NCBI GenBank assembly: GCA_964016875.1 | Contig: OZ024733.1 | Coordinates: 20,271,824-20,335,823, forward strand | Direction of reading: 5' to 3' | Origin: Fallopia convolvulus | Taxonomy: Eukaryota > Streptophyta > Magnoliopsida > Caryophyllales > Polygonaceae | DNA: 64,000 nucleotides | Part shown: piece after piece, positions 54,545-64,000 of the stretch | Position numbering within the stretch: position 1 is the first letter of the stretch | How the letters are laid out: each line of letters opens with the position of its first letter | Position numbers and translations under genes: made by a program | The notes under the pieces: generated by a model | What the model was told of the DNA's origin: nothing | The model's input: the letters and a program-made list of their open reading frames with translations, nothing else | Database searches by the model: none

Positions 54545-55684
54545 TGGAAATGAAAGTTCCTTGGACTGGATATTCTAGTCATGACTTCCGTCACTAACAT
54601 TCTGTTCGCTAGGCCCTGCATGATTGGCCTTGACTTCTCCTGCTGCTTTTTGTTGTTGTTTTTTTGCCTCACTTTTTTGGCCTGCTTCATCCATTCTCCA
54701 TAACAACCTTTGCCAGTGCGAGCGGCTTCATGGGACGTGATAGGTGCGGTGGAAGAAGAAGAGGTCGATGGTTGGTTATCTGGATTTTGGTTAGGCAGTT
54801 TGTCACCACCAGGCTGGGGGATGGCTGTAGGCGCCGTCGTAGGGGGGAGATAGGAGGCTTGAAAGGACAGTTGGTTTTGACGTGGCCAAAACGGCCACAA
54901 TCGAAACATATCGTAGGGAGGCCCTCATATTCCACCATGTAGCGGTCATTGTTGATACTTATTGTCCCCTTGAGAGGTTTCTCAAGATTTATCTCAACAC
55001 AAATTCTCGCAAACTTGCCCCTGTTGGTGAATAGAGTTTTAGAGTCTACGCCAATAGGGTTTTCGATGCCCGTTGCAATCTTCAAGAGGACTTGTTCCTC
55101 GTGTAAAGTGACTGGCAAGTCCGAAATGCGAATCCAGACTGGGGTCGTCTTGATGGGCTCAGAGGTTTTCAGGCTTGGGGACCACCAACGAACAATCATG
55201 CATCTTCTGAACACCGACCATGGACCAGTAGTCAGGGCAGCCATGTATGCTTCCTCATGTTCAAATCGAACAAGAAAGCATCCATGAGTAAGGTCGATGA
55301 TTTGCATCCGATTGGAGAATCACCACATCTCTTTTATTTTCTTCTCCATTATTGGGAATGCCACCGGATGGCCAAGAAGCTTAACCACAACCGAGTATTC
55401 CCAAACAGAGGCTAGATTGTCCATGACCTCGTTAACAATCGAGATTGCCGGGTCACCATCTTCACCATTAGGGAATGCAACCCTTATTTTGCCTTCAAGG
55501 AAATCTTTGTTAATCAACGTTTTGGGATGATAAACTCCTCTGATCCTATAAATACGACATCTTTCCAAGAGGAACAAGGGTCGGGTGGTTTCCTCGGTGG
55601 CCTTCCATCGGAGGTGTCATCTAGTTGCATGGCCGATTCGGACGGAGTTTCATTGTTAGTTTTCCGGTCTGTCATTGAGAGCAT
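54541..55684 (-). pseudogene. LINE ORF1 (DUF4283 and CCHC zinc knuckle)
   Basis: An ATG at 55684 (or 55675) opens within 12-21 nt of the element start and reads MTDRKTNNETPSESAMQLDD and then CSSWKDVVFIG. A shift near 55540 continues HPKTLINKDFLEGKIRVAFP and the DUF4283 domain (VVKLLGHPVAFPIMEKKIKE, a stop at 55320, MQIIDLTHGCFLVRFEHEEA, GPWSVFRRCMIVRWWSPSL). The zinc knuckle CFDCGRFGHVKTNC is intact. A second shift near 54850 leads to a Pro/Ser-rich tail with CYGEWMKQAKK. ORF1 proteins bind element RNA. Confidence 0.85.
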
Positions 55685-55712
55685 TTTTCTCGATCTATAA
55701 GGAGATATTACT

Positions 55713-57439
55713 ATTAAGGCTGGAGGGACTTACTATAGTTGATTTTTGGGTAAAATTTTAGCTTGGTTATGGAACATTATGGATCGAATTTGGCAAAAAC
55801 AACGCCAAATCCAAGGTAGATTATCTTCGTTGTTCTAGCGTTTTTTTCGTCTTCGTTGTTCTTGCGTCCCGCCACCGTTGGCCAGTGCAAGTCCATCAAA
55901 GAAGATCTAGGAAGAAGACAAGTGTTTCCACCTACTTATTAATTCCAAAAAAATCAACCCAAATACATAATTTTCATACCCATTTTTGTCATTTTACCAT
56001 CTTTATTTTACCGAACACACACTAAATTTAAAATATCATGTTTGAAATTCATTTACAAATTAATTTCATCTAATAATTAGCTTCAGTTACCAATAAGCTT
56101 TAGCTTAATATCAACTTTGTTTTGTCGAACGGGCCTTAATATATTATTGGGGGGGTGCTTGATCAACTATGCTAGAAAAAACTCAGGTAATGAACTTATT
56201 TGATCAAGTGTAAATCTTAGCTTATCCTTGATGTTTGCTCAAGTGACTCTTAAATATGGTATAAAAAGAAAAGCTTATTTGATAGGATACACAAAGTATG
56301 AATATTTATTGTAGCAAGGTAGCTAGCTTGTAATTGATGGATTTGTAATAAATCTTGCTGATAAAATGGTGTATTGTTATACACAAAGGTATTGATGTGT
56401 TTTCCCATGCATGCTTGAGTTGATATTTTGTGGAACCCGGTAGAAAAGGAATTAATGGTATCATGAGACCCATCCCACATTGCCACCCCCACCCGACACG
56501 CAAAGCAATGCCCTCTCCATCAAATATTTCACCTCCAAAAAAGCTGTGGGAGGGAGCCAACACCGGGGGCAAACTCCTATCCTACCTACACATACATTAA
56601 GTTCTTGTCCATTTCCTTCAATCTACACATCCATATATTTAGCATCTAGAGAAATGGATAGATGTGTTACTTTGGTGAATTTAGACTATCATGATTTATT
56701 TAAAAAAGGTGTAAAATATTTGTCATGTGATTTATGCACTGGATTATAGTATCAAATTGGAGTAAATCACACTAAAATATTTGGCACTCTCTCTTTGTAT
56801 TTGACTCTCAATATATCCAAAATTAAAAAATTTCATACAAGAGAAATTTGGAGCTCTCGCGAGATTTGAAGCTCCGCCATTGGAGACGAGAGCAACCAAG
56901 ATTTACACTATGCACCAAGCTTTTGGTTCCTACTTTGTTTCGTTTTGATTCGTTAAGTTTTGTCATTCCGCCATTGTTACTCGTCTTCAAGGCTTCAATT
57001 TCTTCAGGTTTTAGGATTTGTGTGAGATTTTCACTTGTAGGGTTAAAAGTAATTGATTTATTTTGAAACTTTCGAATTATAAGGGCGTTAGTGTATAAAA
57101 ATTCGCTTTTAATACACTAATGAATACTCCTCTTGATTCACCTCTTCACATTCTGTTCTAAGCTACTACTAATTTTGACAAACAGGGCCTTAATTAAGCA
57201 AGCAAGCAAGCCTACACTTTAAGCGTTACCGTTAAAAAAAAGAAGCAAGTGCATAAATATTTAAGGTCTTTTCTTTGAATGAATCCGCTTATTTTCAAGC
57301 TCTGAATTACAACCTTCACTACTATCATGTACGAGATTTGACATCACACAAATGTGGTCACCTTAAATAACCAAGGAAAGAATTTGAGCCAAGGTCTAGG
57401 ATGACAAAAATGTGCTGAAGTCGTGGATCGACAAATAGG
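55713..57439. other. Apparently low-repeat intergenic stretch
   Basis: No transposon ends or conserved domains are visible. A GC-richer patch at 56465-56590 (CCACCCCCACCCGACACGC) stands out from AT-rich surroundings and might be regulatory or exonic, but I recognise nothing in it. Confidence 0.4.
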
Positions 57440-57447
57440 GGTGGATC

Positions 57448-57653
57448 CAGGGACGGATGCAAGATTTAACATTAGGGTGAGCTAATTGTCTCTAATTTTT
57501 TTGGGTAGGCTAAATTTCCTTAATTTAACTAATTTAACACCAAATTTACCTTTTTTTTATTTTTTTTATTATTAAATTTACCCTATTTTTATTATTTTTT
57601 ATTTTTTAGGGTGGGATGTAGCGTACCCCAGCCCGCCCTTCGGTTCGTCCCTG
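57448..57653. mobile_element. Small hAT-type MITE (206 bp)
   Basis: The ends CAGGGACGGATGC and, inverted, CAGGGACGAACCG are terminal inverted repeats. The flanks GGTGGATC (57440-57447) and GATGGATC (57654-57661) form an 8-bp duplication with one mismatch. The AT-rich interior has no coding capacity. The ends are related to those of the 963-bp element at 15440. Confidence 0.8.
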
Positions 57654-57661
57654 GATGGATC

Positions 57662-58600
57662 TAAGATTATTTGTAAGTGGGGACGGCATTTTGTATATGG
57701 AGGTAGTACACAAAATTAACCTTGGGCAAATGAAGCTAGCTCAAATTATTAAATTTTTCAATATTAACTTATCAATTTTAATTTTCTTATCAAACAAATT
57801 AATTAAATTAATAAACTATTAAGGATTGAAACTTGATAAATTAATTTTTAAAATATTTCGAACAAATCTATATCAACAATTCTTGTCATTCATATTAAGC
57901 TTAACAAATTGTTAAATATTTCAAATTTCCCCACAAATTAATTGAATTGCAACTTACAACTAAACAAATTAACACACAAATTGGGGGAAATTGGAATTGA
58001 GGCTTAACACAATACCACCGAGAATGTCATCAGTCAACACCCATCCAGTCGCTAACTTGCGCCTCTAGTCTTTGCCTGTTAGGTGTCTTCTTGGCCTCTG
58101 CTAGCTGCCAGTCTTATTAAGCTCTTGCTTGATCCCGCCTCTCAATTCTCAAATGTGAATTGGTGAATGGTCAAATATATGAGAAATACTAAAATTTGGA
58201 CTAAAGTCAATTTTTTTATTAAAAAAATACTATTTATTTTTTCGCCTCCATTCTTTACCATACACGGGCAATTCATCTTCCTCCTCTATTGAATCGTGAA
58301 TAAACTAGTACACATCCCTCTGCCTCTTCCTCCTCCCGTCCTCTTCGGGTTCCGCCTCCAACTCATCACACCTCCGGTTGGATGTGGAACCGCCCTTGCC
58401 CGACCCCACCTAGATCCGCCCATGTCGACAAATGATGTGGTTCACCATAGTAAATGAATCAGTACGAGCTTAGTTTTTTGCATGAGTTTCGCCTCTCTAT
58501 TTTTATTTTGTTAGACGATTGATAATTTTGAGGTTGATTATGATGGAAACTAACCTTGTGATGCGAGTCTTTTTGTAATTACTTTTCATTAATAAAATAA
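57662..58600. other. Intergenic stretch, nothing recognised
   Basis: AT-rich with a CT/CCG-rich block at 58250-58430 (CCTCCTCCCGTCCTCTTCGG). No domain or RNA motif was identified. Confidence 0.4.
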
Positions 58601-58899
58601 TTTTCCTTTGAAAGAAAACCAAAATACCCTATTGGGTTGTATTTTGTTAAACACGTACAGATACCCTATTTATTGGGTTGTGTATATTTTTTTTTGCAAA
58701 ATTTGCATGGCTAGTGCCTAGTGGGGTTTTCATTAAAAGAAAAACAAAGGAGGGTATGTATATATAGATGGAGTAGTGATGAAATCTGTCACCGATCCCG
58801 AGAGGGGAAAAGGTGGGGCCATACATGTAGGAGCTAGGTAGGTAGTGTAGAGTAGCCTTTACTTGTTGGAGGTGGAAAATGGATGGAATGGGGAGATCG

Positions 58900-59390
58900 A
58901 GCTGACATCCATCATCCATCATCGATCATCGATATTCGATGGAGGTTAACCAAAACCTATTATACTATTTATATATGATCGATATAGTAGTATAGTATGA
59001 TGTATGAAATGGGTGTGTACGTATGTAATATAGGTAGCAAGTAGTATTACGTTGCACATACCATATAATCATATATGTATGTAGGTGTACCCGGCCTACT
59101 ACACATCCTGCGCACCGGGTCTCTCTCATCATACATGTACTTGAGAACTGGTCATGCATTTTGGCCTTGCCTCCTCCTCCTCCATCTCCAACACATGAAA
59201 AGAAAAAAGAAAAAGATTTCCCAAAAAAGAAAAGGAAAATGATCGAGTTGAAACCTGCACGTCTGTACAAGGGTCTTGTTTGGTTGGCCCCAAAACAAAT
59301 CTCTCTCTCCCTTTCTCTTTCACACACACACACTGACACACCCACACACTCGATCTGTGCTTATAAATAATAGAGAAGATCGAGCAGTAG
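58900..59390 (+). promoter_or_regulatory. Putative MIR164 promoter region
   Basis: The region directly upstream of the miRNA precursor is free of recognisable transposons. It contains GATC-rich short repeats (ATCATCGATCATCGAT near 58920), GA/CT microsatellite sequence (CTCTCTCTCCCTTTCTC near 59300) and a CACACACACACAC run, followed by the TATA box. CT-rich tracts near the start site are common in plant core promoters. Limits are arbitrary. Confidence 0.55.
59362..59369 (+). promoter_or_regulatory. TATA box of MIR164
   Basis: TATAAATA lies 102 bp upstream of the mature miR164 sequence on the same strand, after a pyrimidine-rich tract. A transcription start near 59390-59400 would follow from usual spacing. 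Confidence 0.75.
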
Positions 59391-59463
59391 TTGTAGCAAC
59401 CTACCCACCCACACTCGCTCTACCTTCATCGAGCTTGCACATTATGGGTGAGTAGCTCCTTGT

Positions 59464-59484
59464 TGGAGAAGCAGGGCACGTGCA
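59464..59484 (+). ncRNA. MIR164: Mature miR164 (5p)
   Basis: Exact 21-nt match to the miR164a/b form, with 5' U, on the 5' arm of the hairpin as in other plants. Confidence 0.97.
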
Positions 59485-59543
59485 AACCTAGCTTAATTAT
59501 ACTATATCATTCACAATGTACGTTAATTTCAGGCGTTGCTTTG

Positions 59544-59564
59544 CACGTGCTCCCCTTCTCCACC
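59544..59564 (+). ncRNA. MIR164: miR164 star strand (3p)
   Basis: Starts CACGTGCTCCCC and ends CTCCACC. Complementary to 59464-59484 except for a two-base mismatch opposite the CA of GCAGG and one G-U pair. Confidence 0.9.
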
Positions 59565-59578
59565 ATGGGCTCCTCTCC

Positions 59579-60420
59579 TTCCATCTCCCATCTGCCTTCC
59601 TCTCATCCATCGTTAAGTTTGCGTTCTGTATTACATTTTATATACGTATATGGGTAAGCTTCTCCGATCCGATCCGATCCATTCCATTCATTCTATATAG
59701 CATCAATCTGTATGCTTCATTTTTGTACGTGTTAATTAAGTACTAATAACTGCATTATTACACAGCTCCGATCCTTTGCTTTTCATCTATACGGTCAACG
59801 AAGGAAATCCAACTTCAAACACATAATTTAATTTGCCGTAGACGTTTGGTCAACCCGGCCTGCAATTATTAATGATCTAAATTTGACCAATATACATAAT
59901 TCTCGTGCTGAGTTTTTTTCCAAAAAAAAATAAAAAATACGTGTAGCTTTGTAATATGAACTGCGTTCAATGTTTCATTTCACTTCGACAAATTAGGTTT
60001 GTGAAAGAGATATGGGACCTCTACTTCTACGTACAACAAATTTGTAGAATTATTTGTTAAAACAATATGATTGTATGGACATCATAAAAGTATGCAATTG
60101 TCAATTGACATTCATTCAACACAAACAAATTAGTAATTGTATAATATGTACCCAAACGACCCCGCAGAAGCAACACGGGTACCATTCCTGAGAAATTGGA
60201 AATGGGGATGATGATAATTGATCATTCTCCATTCCGATTTCATGTTATGAATTGGAATCCCAAACTGTGATGTGATTATCTAGGGAATACGGTTTTCACA
60301 CAATATTACACTACAACGAAATAGAGAAGGAGAGAGAGAGAGAGGATAGGCTGGATAAAAATAAAAGTAGGGCTTTTGTCATACAAACACAAACCGGAGA
60401 AAAGACGAAAACTTCTAGGA
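59579..60420. other. MIR164 downstream region and AT-rich spacer
   Basis: The first few hundred bases probably belong to the pri-miRNA 3' region. GATCCGATCCGATCC at 59668-59682 is a small tandem motif. Beyond about 59800 I see only AT-rich sequence. Frames at 59448-59746 overlap the hairpin and are not considered genes. Confidence 0.5.
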
Positions 60421-61321
60421 GAGCGTAGCAATTACGTTTTTGTTACCTGAGAGTCTTGTATAGTTCATGCTCTGGTCTTAGCCACATGTAATAAGTTGGG
60501 TAACACATAGAGGATGTGCTCGGTGTTGACTAAGTACTAGATGGGTTAAACAAGAAAAGTGTAGTCCGATCCAAGTTGATCGGTTCAAAGAACCTCAACA
60601 TGCATCTTGATGGTTATGGTTTGTTGAGTCATATCGCGACGTGAAGGCTTTGCATACTCACCGTCTCATGCCATGTGCCATGTTCCATGACCAAGTCTCC
60701 TTTGATGTGAAACAAGGTTCATACGTAGCATGGGGCAGAGGCGCACCGCGCCGTGCCATGCATGCGGCTGCGCACCTTGGTGTCGGTGCATCGTACGTCA
60801 CTTGAATTGTTTTGGCTATAACTTTGGGTTTATGTGAGCGTTTTGGAAACGTTCTCTTGCGCTTGACTAGTTAGAAGATAAGGAATGGGTTGGAAGCTTG
60901 AACACCTAGCAAAGCATGATATGGACAAGCTAGGTATGCTAGCTAAGCTAGCTCTCGACTTCGTGGTACTTCGCTTGGGCCACAAGCCAACCCACTAAGG
61001 CCTCATGGGCACTTGGGTGGTTATTGGTGGTTGAGGGAAGTTACTAGCATTTGAGGGCAATTGGGGGCAGTTGAGAGCGGTTATGGGCAGTTATTGCCCC
61101 TTTCTCTCTCTTTGCCACATGGTGCAAGGGCGCGCCTTCCCCCTTAGCCTAATGGGAAGGTGCCTTGAAGGGCCACGCCTCTTATGAACGACCAAAAGTC
61201 TTCATCCTTATCCATCGATGGTTACAACTTACAAGCGGTTATCGGCAGTTACTTTCCCTTGTTGGACATTTTTGGGCCGAAATTTAGGTCTTTTTAGACT
61301 CCATGGTCGGCACCCCTTGTC

Positions 61322-61329
61322 TATAAAAG
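61322..61329 (+). promoter_or_regulatory. TATA box of the probable LTR
   Basis: TATAAAAG preceded by a GC-richer CACCCCTTGTC and followed by sequence typical of an LTR R region. Confidence 0.4.
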
Positions 61330-61639
61330 GCATGCCTTGGGTGTTTCACTTGGACATTTTTAAATTAGAGAAACTCCATCTCTATTTCGTTTTTACTTTG
61401 CCAAATTCAAATTCAAAAGTTATTCTTACAAGTTCTTTGCCCGAATTGTAAAAGTTTGGTAGATTTATCTCACAAGAGATTTGGCGGTAACCTTGGGCAA
61501 GAAAAAGGACTAAATACTTTTGTAGGAAAGATCATTGATCGACTCTACCATATATCAAGTCATATCGCACTTTTAGTGCACGTTTACACTAGCCTTAACC
61601 CACTAACGTCCATAAAAACAATAATCTACATAAGTATTT

Positions 61640-62180
61640 CAAGAAGGGTTCAAGAGTTTGTTGATATGGCTTCGAAAATGGTGATTTCCTGTGGTGGTGA
61701 ATTTGATGAAGTCAAGGATTTCCCTCCCACTGGTTGGTGTGAAGAATTCATCATGGATCTCAAGGAAATATCAAGTCAGTTCATCAAGGTGTAGGACGAA
61801 TCCTTCGATTATGAGGCAATCAAGATCGTGCCACCTAAAGATTCATGGGATTGGATTCCGATATGTACTCGTTTTATTGACCGTGATTTTATAGTTTGGC
61901 ACACGACCCATCAAGCTCGATGGGAAAGGACACCTATGCTCTCGAGTCCTCCAAGACTGCGGAGATGCGGAGTCATGTTGTGAAACACATGGTTAATGGG
62001 GAAAACCACTTGCCAAGTGAGAAGGTCGCACCATTTGGAGCAGAGGTTACCGGGTCGAAGGCACTGGTTCCCACACCATTAGTGGAGTCTCCAAGACCGA
62101 ACCTTTGTATATAGGGGACGGTGGTGTGGTTGTGGGAGGAGGATATTGGGCCACCATGTACGGGGCTTGAAGGCAACACA
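61640..62180 (+). pseudogene. Possible retroelement gag remnant
   Basis: Frames at 61456-61794 (ending MASKMVISCGGEFDEVKDFPP...) and 61896-62114 are joined by sequence encoding RPIKLDGKG, reminiscent of the first phrase of copia gag (IKLDGxNY). Nothing else of gag is recognisable, and stops separate the parts. It is supported mainly by the copia integrase found downstream in the same orientation. Confidence 0.3.
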
Positions 62181-62718
62181 AGCTGATGTCATGCCAATTT
62201 GATGGTTACTAATCCAAGTCACTTGTCAAAGTTGCATGTCCGCGTATGATGCCAATGATGTCTGCTTTAGATATTTTCTTTGTTTATGCATATTTGTGGA
62301 TGTGTTTTATGCGTATATGTAACCCTCTTTAGATGGATGAATATTAGTGTGTGTAAATGATCATTAATAAGATCATATGTTGTTCTTATTAATAAAAGTA
62401 TGGTTTGATCTATAAAGGATGATCTTCACATGTATGCGTAGAAGAAGAACCTCATAATCTAATCAAATGTGTTTGATTGAATATGAGTGGTTTATTCCTT
62501 GAGAATGAAGAACATTCATGACTATACTACCCTCGAGTTACTATCCTTGTGGATAGACTACGCATGCTCTATTAGATTATCCTAAAGGTTTAGAGTAACC
62601 AGACTAACCAAGTCTACTAGTGTTGGGTCTATTGGTGAAAATTCCCTAAATTATAGGGTGTTATTATGTTGGCCATGGACACACTAATGAACACATGAAT
62701 AAGGAGTGGTTAAAATTC

Positions 62719-62984
62719 GAGTTTGGTTCAAATGAAACAAACTCTTATTCTAAAACGTGAAACGAAGGCACTTTTTCTAGTTCATAGTGCACTTTTCATA
62801 CAAAAGTGCATTGAAAAATACAAAAAGTGCAATCCGAAAAAGTGCACTACAAAAAGTACAAAAGTGCACTACAAAGTACGAAAAGTGCAAATCCGAAAAA
62901 GTACCGAAATAGGAAAAGTGCACTACGAACTAGGAAAAGTGCATTCGTTTCAATATAAGAGTTCGTTTCATTTGAACCAAACTC
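62719..62984. mobile_element. MULE-type MITE with internal TGCAC repeats, copy 2
   Basis: The ends GAGTTTGGTTCAAATGAAAC and its inverse GTTTCATTTGAACCAAACTC are perfect for 20 bp. Inverted similarity extends to ATAAGAGTT on the right against AACTCTTAT on the left (about 32 bp). A perfect 10-bp duplication, GTTAAAATTC, flanks it (62709-62718 and 62985-62994). The interior has about nine AAAAGTGCACTAC-like units in the orientation opposite to copy 1. A 9-10 bp duplication with long inverted repeats indicates Mutator-like origin. Confidence 0.88.
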
Positions 62985-63185
62985 GTTAAAATTCTACTTG
63001 ATACTATGAGTGGTTAAAGTTGTCTTTGATGCTACATACTTTGTGGCATAATTGCATTTGTCACGTACTTTCAATAAAATGCATTCTGGAAATGTATAAG
63101 AAGGGTTTTATTCCTCGTTTGATATTAATATCAGAAAATGTAAGACATGCATGATTACTACAATTACTAAACAACCCTTTTAGAG

Positions 63186-63915
63186 AGTTGAAAGATCAAC
63201 GAAAGTTTTGGGGCTGATACATAGTGATATATGTGATTTGCATTCAACGCCTACTTATGGAAATAAGAAGTACTTTGTGACTTCATTGATGATTGTTCAC
63301 GGTTTTACTATTTATACTTATTACATGCAAAAGATGAGGCATAAGACAAGTTTAAATTCTATAAAAATGAAGTCAAATTGCATCATGATGATTTGATTAA
63401 ATGCTTGCATGCGGATCTTGAGGTGAGTACTATGATCTTAAGTTTTTCCAAGAAAGTGGTATTATCCATCAAACCATGGCTCCTTATATGCCACAACAAA
63501 ATGGCATGAGTGAAAGGAAAAATCGAGTTCGAAAAGAAATAGTGAACTCGAGGTTAGCATACTCTAGTTTGAGTAGTGGATTTTGGGGAACCTAATGTTA
63601 TATCCTGAATAGGGTATGTAACATACATTGTAAGAAAGCAGCCTATGAACTGTTGAATAAAATAATTCGAGTTTGGGGATGTCGCGTAGTTGCTAGACTA
63701 ACCAAACCCAAAAGAAAGACCTTGGGGAGCAAGGCATTGCATCTTTATTGGGTATGCTGTGCATTCCAAGGCTTATAGGAACTATGTGATTGACCAAAAC
63801 GCTTATGTGGCGGTCAATACGGTTATAGAATCTGTAGCTTCAATGTTTGATGAAGAGTTGTTCTCTTCAACCCAAAGACCAAAAGATATGCCTACTAAGT
63901 TCAATGAAGCGATGT
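63186..63915 (+). pseudogene. Copia integrase fragment
   Basis: The sequence encodes GLIHSDICDLHSTPTYGNKK with the first catalytic Asp. After a gap and frame changes it gives GEYYDLKFFQESGIIHQTMA and PYMPQQNGMSERKNRV (catalytic Glu), then WGT-stop-CYILNRV. RVWGCRVVARLTKPKRKTLG and, in another frame, FIGYAVHSKAYRNYVI complete the copia-specific end. At least two stops and two shifts inactivate it. It differs in lineage from the copia at 25.5 kb: phrases such as HSDICDLHSTPT suggest Tork/Angela-like groups. Confidence 0.8.
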
Positions 63916-64000
63916 AAAGGACTTTCATGAGGATGCTTTCGATCCTCTAGCACTTTCCATATCTAGAATACCAAGTGCCTAAGAGCACATGGATGAGGAC

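Larger units (their letters stand above)
49502..55695 (-). mobile_element. Full-length LINE (6.19 kb, L1-type, inactive)
   Basis: Perfect 17-bp target-site duplications, TATAAGGAGATATTACT, lie at 49485-49501 and 55696-55712. On the minus strand the element starts near GATCGAGAAAAATGCTC, has ORF1 (DUF4283 plus zinc knuckle) and ORF2 (endonuclease, reverse transcriptase, zf-RVT, RNase H), and ends in a short A-run (complement at 49502-49510). The layout is complete and the duplications are intact, so it is a full-length, relatively recent insertion, later damaged by stops and shifts. Confidence 0.93.
59448..59578 (+). ncRNA. MIR164: MIR164 microRNA precursor hairpin
   Basis: The 5' arm at 59464-59484 is TGGAGAAGCAGG...ACGTGCA, identical over all 21 nt to mature plant miR164 as I know it. 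The 3' arm at 59544-59564 (CACGTGCTCCCC...CTCCACC) is the star strand: it pairs with 2-nt overhangs, two internal mismatches and one G-U pair. Pairing continues below the duplex (GTAGCTCC with GGGCTCC), and the loop is about 58 nt. miR164 guides cleavage of NAC transcription factor mRNAs such as CUC1 and CUC2, which control organ boundaries, and others acting in root branching and leaf ageing. The transcript runs on the plus strand from the TATA box at 59362. This is the only conserved host gene recognised in the window. Confidence 0.97.
60421..64000 (+). mobile_element. Degraded LTR retroelement, copia integrase end, runs off the window
   Basis: LTR-like sequence with a TATA box (TATAAAAG, 61322-61329) is followed by a leader and a short frame at 61896-62114 (PIKLDGK-type start of possible gag just upstream of it), then a MITE, then copia integrase from 63186. 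Protease and most of gag are missing. The start is uncertain, and no second LTR lies within the window. Confidence 0.4.

Noticed and set aside
52680..55530. Plus-strand frames opposite the full-length LINE
   Set aside because: All are antisense shadows of LINE ORF1 and ORF2 with no domain of their own.
59448..59746. Small proteins overlapping the MIR164 hairpin
   Set aside because: The frames run through the miRNA duplex and have no recognisable domain. The sequence constraint is explained by the hairpin.
60421..61450. Host gene with TATA box at 61322
   Set aside because: No conserved coding sequence follows, and downstream copia integrase in the same orientation makes an LTR more likely.
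1..64000. rRNA genes, centromeric or telomeric satellites
   Set aside because: No rRNA-like conserved blocks, no TTTAGGG arrays and no long satellite monomers were seen.

Overview
This is nuclear DNA from a flowering plant, most likely a eudicot. It is AT-rich, has no bacterial-style gene packing, and is made almost entirely of transposable elements of typical plant lineages. Every protein-coding stretch I can assign is transposon-derived. The one conserved host gene I recognise is a MIR164 microRNA locus at about 59.4-59.6 kb.

Layout. 0-11 kb: AT-rich intergenic DNA with MITE-like repeats, an element whose inverted ends look like tRNAs around a TGCACTTT minisatellite (3.15-3.98 kb), a solo LTR (5.1-5.9 kb) and a dead hAT transposase (8.4-9.2 kb). 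11-19 kb: degraded LTR-like sequence and a 963-bp hAT-type element with a near-perfect 8-bp duplication. 19.4-22.1 kb: a GC-rich chromovirus (Ty3 with chromodomain), minus strand, in which one LTR has a polypurine tract on one side and a primer-binding site on the other. 22.2-25.3 kb: a 5'-truncated LINE interrupted by a 624-bp MITE. 25.5-30.3 kb: a complete but inactivated Ty1/copia element. 31.4-35.2 kb: an Athila-like gag-protease element inserted in an older repeat. 37.7-47.1 kb: a complete Tat-lineage Ty3 element, minus strand, with second RNase H, a plastid tRNA-Asn fragment in its reverse transcriptase, and an antisense four-exon gene beyond integrase. 49.0-49.3 kb: a MULE-type MITE. 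49.5-55.7 kb: a full-length LINE, minus strand, with a perfect 17-bp target-site duplication. 55.7-60.4 kb: mostly non-repetitive DNA with a small hAT-type MITE and MIR164. 60.4-64 kb: a degraded LTR element with copia integrase sequence, holding a second copy of the MULE-type MITE.

How it fits together. The window is an archive of nested insertions: MITE in LINE, Athila-like element in an older repeat, MITE in copia-like sequence, plastid DNA in a Tat element. Most nonsense codons in these elements are explained by one C-to-T change, as expected for methylated, silenced repeats. MIR164 has its own TATA box about 100 bp upstream and sits in a TE-poor pocket next to the full-length LINE.

Limits. 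No alignments were run. Lineage names rest on recognised protein motifs, primer-binding sites and termini. Boundaries without a stated duplication are approximate.
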